Shown here: positions 5,975 to 7,575 of the stretch, piece by piece | Position numbering within the stretch: position 1 is the first letter of the stretch | Layout of the letters: every line of letters begins with the position of its first letter | From: Dehalococcoidia bacterium UBA6627 | GTDB lineage: Bacteria > Chloroflexota > Dehalococcoidia > UBA2979 | Length of the DNA stretch: 7,575 nt | Assembly (NCBI GenBank): GCA_002455955.1 | Contig: DKLZ01000012.1 | Location: forward strand, 1-7,575 | Direction: 5' to 3' | Position numbers and translations under genes: made by a program | The notes under the pieces: model-generated | What the model was told of the DNA's origin: nothing | Database searches by the model: none | What the model saw: only the letters and a program-made list of their open reading frames with translations

Positions 5975-7519
5975 GTGACTGAACGCTCCACCGGCGGCCA
6001 TGACACCTCGGCTAATATGACCGGGCCTACAATCCCATCGAATGGCCATTCTCTCGAACCAATTTTCCACCCACGCGGAATAGCCGTTATCGGGGCATCT
6101 TCTACGAAAAACGCTGGCGGCGGCGGAATGATCAGTGGATTCCTAGGATCTTTAATCGAACTCGATTACCAAGCGGAACATGGTCTCTATCCGGTGAACC
6201 CCAAAGTAGACGAGATCGAAGGCCTGCGCTGCTACCCATCTCTCCTCGAGACACCGGACCCGGTTGACCACGTCATCTCTCAGGTGCCTGCAAAGATCGT
6301 TCCGATGTTGATCGACCAATGCATCGAGAAAGGTGTGCGCTCTCTTCACCTCTTTACGGCAGGCTTCGCAGAGACGGGCGACCCAGACCTAGTCGCGCAG
6401 GAAGCTGAATTAATCAAGAAGCTGACTGATGCTGGCATACGAGCAATCGGACCAAATTGCATGGGCCTTTACGTGCCAAGTGAGCGTGTTTCGTTCATGA
6501 ATAGTTTCCCTGCGGAATCAGGAAACGTATTCCTACTCAGTCAGTCAGGGGCTAACGCTGGGGACATCATTCAAGGTCTATCCAAACGTGGGGTGCGCTT
6601 TTCGAAAGGTGTATCCTTCGGTAACGGTGCCGATGTGAAGGCACATCATCTACTTGACTATGCAGCTGGAGATCCCGAGACCGAAGTCGTTGTCGGCTAC
6701 ATGGAAGGAGTACAGGAGGGACGCCTATTCTTCGATGCCCTGAAGCGTTGTGCACATGCTAAGCCCACAGTAATCCTCAAAGGTGGCATTCATGCTGCTG
6801 GTGCACGTGCCGCGAACTCACATACAGGATCGCTGGCTGGATCAATCCAAATATTCGAAGCTGCCTGCCGTCAGGCCGGAGCAATGCGCGCCGAAACAAT
6901 GGACGAACTGCACGATTTAATTGTGACACTAACCACCGGCGCAAAGGACGTTACCGGAACTGGCGTTGGACTCGTAACAGGCGGTGGGGGCAACGCCGTG
7001 CTTGCTTCGGATGCGATTGCAACAGCTGGGCTAGATGTACCGCCTATGCCACGCGCCACCATCGATGAATTGCGTGAGTTCATTCCGATTGCAGGGACGA
7101 GCGTAAACAACCCGATAGATACAAATCTCCGGGGAGAAGAAGACCGCCGACGAACCCTGCAGATTGTCGCTGGTGCTGATCCAATCGATGTGGTGTTCAC
7201 AAATGCACTCGATTCCCACAATCGCGACCCCAAAATCGATGCCCTTCCTCGTGAACAACGCATAGAACACGCTGAGAACAATGCCCGAAACGAGGCGAAC
7301 TTGTTGGCAGATTTACAGACAGAAACTGGCACCCCGTTCGTCGCACTTACCCGTTCACGAGATACAAGTGATATCGCTACGAAGGCAGCCATTGCGTACG
7401 CTAACGCAGCTTATCGTCGTGGCGTTGCCACATTTGATTCAGCACCACGCGCAGCTCGTTCGATCGGTCAGATACTCAAGTGGCGCAGCCGACGTGAAGG
7501 ATTACCCAACCTTTTTTGA
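5975..7519 (+). CDS. NDP-forming acyl-CoA synthetase alpha-subunit-like, CoA-binding protein
   Basis: This 514-residue cytosolic protein resembles the alpha part of ADP-forming acetate/acyl-CoA ligases, which interconvert acyl-CoA + ADP + Pi with acid + CoA + ATP. A Rossmann CoA-binding domain (about 28-165) has IAVIGASS (36-43), YPVNPK (72-77) and IGPNCMGL (158-165). The ligase domain (about 180-320) has LLSQSGANAG (187-196) and SHTGSLAGS (282-290), with H283 at the position of the phosphorylated histidine. A third domain (about 328-510) has LVTGGGGNAVLA (333-344) and NNPID (378-382). No ATP-grasp beta domain is fused and none is encoded elsewhere in the window, so nucleotide chemistry would need a separate partner, perhaps just downstream. 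The start is GTG after GAGGG; conservation begins near residue 28, so the first 27 polar residues could be a tail. The 121-bp gap after the deacylase gene leaves operon membership open. The acyl substrate cannot be told from sequence. Confidence 0.87.
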   Translation: MTERSTGGHDTSANMTGPTIPSNGHSLEPIFHPRGIAVIGASSTKNAGGGGMISGFLGSLIELDYQAEHGLYPVNPKVDEIEGLRCYPSLLETPDPVDHVISQVPAKIVPMLIDQCIEKGVRSLHLFTAGFAETGDPDLVAQEAELIKKLTDAGIRAIGPNCMGLYVPSERVSFMNSFPAESGNVFLLSQSGANAGDIIQGLSKRGVRFSKGVSFGNGADVKAHHLLDYAAGDPETEVVVGYMEGVQEGRLFFDALKRCAHAKPTVILKGGIHAAGARAANSHTGSLAGSIQIFEAACRQAGAMRAETMDELHDLIVTLTTGAKDVTGTGVGLVTGGGGNAVLASDAIATAGLDVPPMPRATIDELREFIPIAGTSVNNPIDTNLRGEEDRRRTLQIVAGADPIDVVFTNALDSHNRDPKIDALPREQRIEHAENNARNEANLLADLQTETGTPFVALTRSRDTSDIATKAAIAYANAAYRRGVATFDSAPRAARSIGQILKWRSRREGLPNLF

Positions 7520-7575
7520 GCAATTTGCATAAATAGTCTGCCTGAGATCAAAACAAAGAGCCTCGCTCAGATACG
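7520..7575 (+). other. Downstream flank, no gene identified
   Basis: These last 56 bases hold no start codon with a ribosome-binding site. CTGAG (7542-7546) and CTCAG (7566-7570) could pair across 19 bases, and GAGC/GCTC (7558-7568) could form a four-base stem. Both are too weak to call a terminator, and the window ends before any T-run could be seen. Confidence 0.3.

Noticed and set aside
6871..7392. Long minus-strand ORF of 173 codons opposite the CoA-ligase gene
   Set aside because: It lies entirely antisense to a well-supported gene, its product is a low-complexity Ser/Ala/Val-rich sequence, and it shows no domain. It is a by-product of the codon pattern on the other strand.
7511..7519. 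T-run at the end of the CoA-ligase gene as a frameshift or terminator signal
   Set aside because: Six Ts encode the final Leu-Phe and run into the stop. No hairpin precedes them and no alternative frame continues usefully.
7558..7568. GAGC-CTC-GCTC hairpin after the last gene
   Set aside because: A four-base stem with a three-base loop is too weak, and no T-run is visible before the window ends.
1..7575. CRISPR array, tRNA, rRNA, riboswitch, insertion sequence or phage elements
   Set aside because: Reading both strands showed no regularly spaced repeats, tRNA-like folds, transposase genes or terminal repeats. No thiamine-riboswitch-like sequence can be assessed before the TPP enzyme gene because only 21 bases precede it.

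Overview
This 7.6 kb window is bacterial chromosomal DNA with five complete, intact protein-coding genes and no visible RNA gene, CRISPR array, insertion sequence or phage gene. Base composition is balanced, ribosome-binding sites are purine-rich (GAGGAG, AAGGAGGA, AAAGGAG), and GTG and TTG starts are used. The gene mix (2-hydroxyacyl-CoA-lyase-like TPP enzyme, N-acyl-D-amino-acid deacylase, stand-alone CoA-ligase alpha chain, zinc-ribbon Nudix) suggests a heterotrophic, probably uncultivated environmental bacterium, for instance of the Chloroflexota or Actinomycetota. The sequence alone does not fix the phylum.

Layout. Positions 22-1656 (+) encode a thiamine-diphosphate enzyme that resembles 2-hydroxyacyl-CoA lyase more than oxalyl-CoA decarboxylase. 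A perfect 9-bp stem-loop (1701-1729) separates it from the convergent glycerol kinase gene glpK (1724-3217, -), whose best start is a TTG rather than the upstream GTG. A 385-bp divergent intergenic region (3218-3602) follows. It contains a GGTTG-A-CAACC palindrome centred on a TTGACA hexamer, a second inverted repeat and an unproven 55-codon ORF. Then come three co-directional genes: a Nudix hydrolase with an N-terminal zinc ribbon (3603-4235, +), an N-acyl-D-amino-acid deacylase-type amidohydrolase (4273-5853, +; 37 bp gap), and, after 121 bp, an NDP-forming acyl-CoA synthetase alpha-subunit-like protein (5975-7519, +).

How they may work together. The TPP enzyme would cleave a 2-hydroxyacyl-CoA to an aldehyde plus formyl-CoA (family knowledge). 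The deacylase would release a D-amino acid and a carboxylic acid from an N-acyl-D-amino acid. The CoA-ligase alpha chain would interconvert an acyl-CoA and its acid with nucleotide phosphorylation, if an ATP-grasp partner exists outside the window. Glycerol kinase feeds glycerol into central metabolism. This fits scavenging of acylated compounds, but no shared pathway can be shown: the genes lie in at least two, probably three, transcription units.

I found no convincing new multi-gene system. The points most worth checking are non-consensus active-site residues in the TPP enzyme (GDY for GDG/GDS) and the deacylase (Asp in place of the usual Cys ligand), the missing ATP-grasp partner, and the regulatory DNA structures between genes.
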